A DNA stretch of 64,000 bases, taken from contig JARFJB010001673.1 in assembly GCA_036346205.1 (NCBI GenBank), positions 527,501-591,500 on the forward strand. Direction: 5' to 3'. A program made the translations under genes and the position numbers. The notes beneath the pieces were generated by a model. That model made no database searches and had not been told where the DNA came from. It worked only from the letters and a program-made list of their open reading frames with translations. Positions 63,541 through 64,000 of the stretch are shown here, piece by piece. Every line of letters begins with the position of its first letter. Positions within the stretch are counted from its first letter, which is position 1. This DNA is from Vesta saturnalis. Its lineage: Eukaryota > Arthropoda > Insecta > Coleoptera > Lampyridae.

Positions 63541-64000
63541 TTATTAAATATTTTAAACTACCTAAAGGACAGTCAACGACAAAGCAGTGTGGTTCCTTTA
63601 TTTATTTGTGGTTAGTTTTTAATATTGTTGAAATTAAACGTTTTTTAGTTGTATCAAATTATTTTGCGAAATTTAATGAAAATCTTTTATTTCAATTGAA
63701 GACGCGAATAAATATATAGGTAAGTTATAATACGGCGGAATCCTACCTCTTCACTCAAAATTCAATAGGCTCCTATTATTATACAGGGATCCGTGGTTAC
63801 TATTCATTTCAATTAAATTCTTGCCTATGGAAGTTATTAATTAATTGAATGCTATACATTCCCGTGGGAATTGGGGAAGCCCCTAAGGAGCTTTATTGAC
63901 TGTTTCAGTGTTGGTGGTGCGTCACCCCACTGAACTACACTACACTATCTTCATTACACTTCTGTTCATTTTATTCTCTTGTAGGTTGATGTCTTTTTTC
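63541..64000. other. no recognisable feature to window end
   Basis: AT-rich DNA. ATACAGGGATCC at 63781 resembles a mariner tip, but no partner is in view. Confidence 0.45.

Overview
The window looks like intergenic or intronic DNA of an arthropod, most likely an insect. It is AT-rich, has no prokaryotic gene layout, and contains spliced and heavily mutated transposon genes. It also has an arthropod-type TATA plus TCAGT initiator promoter, and transposon families common in insect genomes (D-41-D mariners, an R1-like LINE, PIF/Harbinger with a MADF/BESS-like partner, a Crypton-like tyrosine recombinase, Penelope-like elements). I could not identify any ordinary host gene with confidence. All family calls were made by eye from motifs, without a database.

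Layout. 0-5 kb: degenerate tandem repeats, CA and TA microsatellites, a MITE with arms of about 245-265 bp, and a D-41-D mariner whose broken transposase carries a 53-nt intron. 5-9.4 kb: a CR1/Jockey-like reverse transcriptase relic, a mariner 5' fragment, and a Penelope-like relic split by an internally deleted mariner. 9.4-10.4 kb: a reverse-strand copy of a dispersed two-part repeat (A/B) tipped by a long CA array. 10.5-13.2 kb: an L1/Tx1-like LINE. 13.5-16 kb: a Penelope-like element (RT plus GIY-YIG) bracketed by near-identical inverted copies of its own 3' end. 16.3-17.6 kb: an R1-like LINE (intact ORF1, truncated ORF2). 17.6-19.05 kb: a MULE transposase relic on the minus strand.

19.06-25.3 kb is the standout: nine head-to-tail virus-like genes of a Polinton/Maverick-type element. 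In order they are a packaging ATPase, a small protein with a hydrophobic tail, an uncharacterised gene, a chromodomain integrase, a structural-type gene, a small basic protein, an F54H12.2-like capsid-type gene, a small unknown gene and an adenain-type cysteine protease. Neighbouring genes touch or overlap by a few bases, twice as TAATG. No DNA polymerase B is present, the ATPase start abuts the MULE, and most genes carry one or two disabling mutations. The integrase is full length but has Gly where the catalytic Glu is expected. This is an incomplete, probably immobile copy. The ATPase, protease and structural proteins would form a packaging and assembly set, with the integrase inserting the element.

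25-46 kb: mostly featureless AT-rich DNA with a piggyBac relic (27.3 kb), a Tc1 D-34-E relic (35.2 kb), a mariner relic (39.0 kb) and a probable LTR with primer-binding site (39.96 kb). 46.0-50.0 kb: a rearranged PIF/Harbinger element containing another A/B repeat copy and a 164-bp foldback. 50.5-52.4 kb: a GT array of about 1.2 kb leading into an A/B repeat. 52.5-53.7 kb: a Crypton-like tyrosine recombinase relic with an intron. 54.15-56.6 kb: a D-41-[D/E] mariner with arms of about 570 bp. 59.7-62.1 kb: an unrecognised unit with a tandem repeat, five exact TCAAGGTCA (NR5A/ERR-type) sites, GA tracts, a TATA/initiator promoter, and two cysteine-rich reading-frame groups that may be related. 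62.6-63.5 kb: an IS630/Tc1-like transposase relic.
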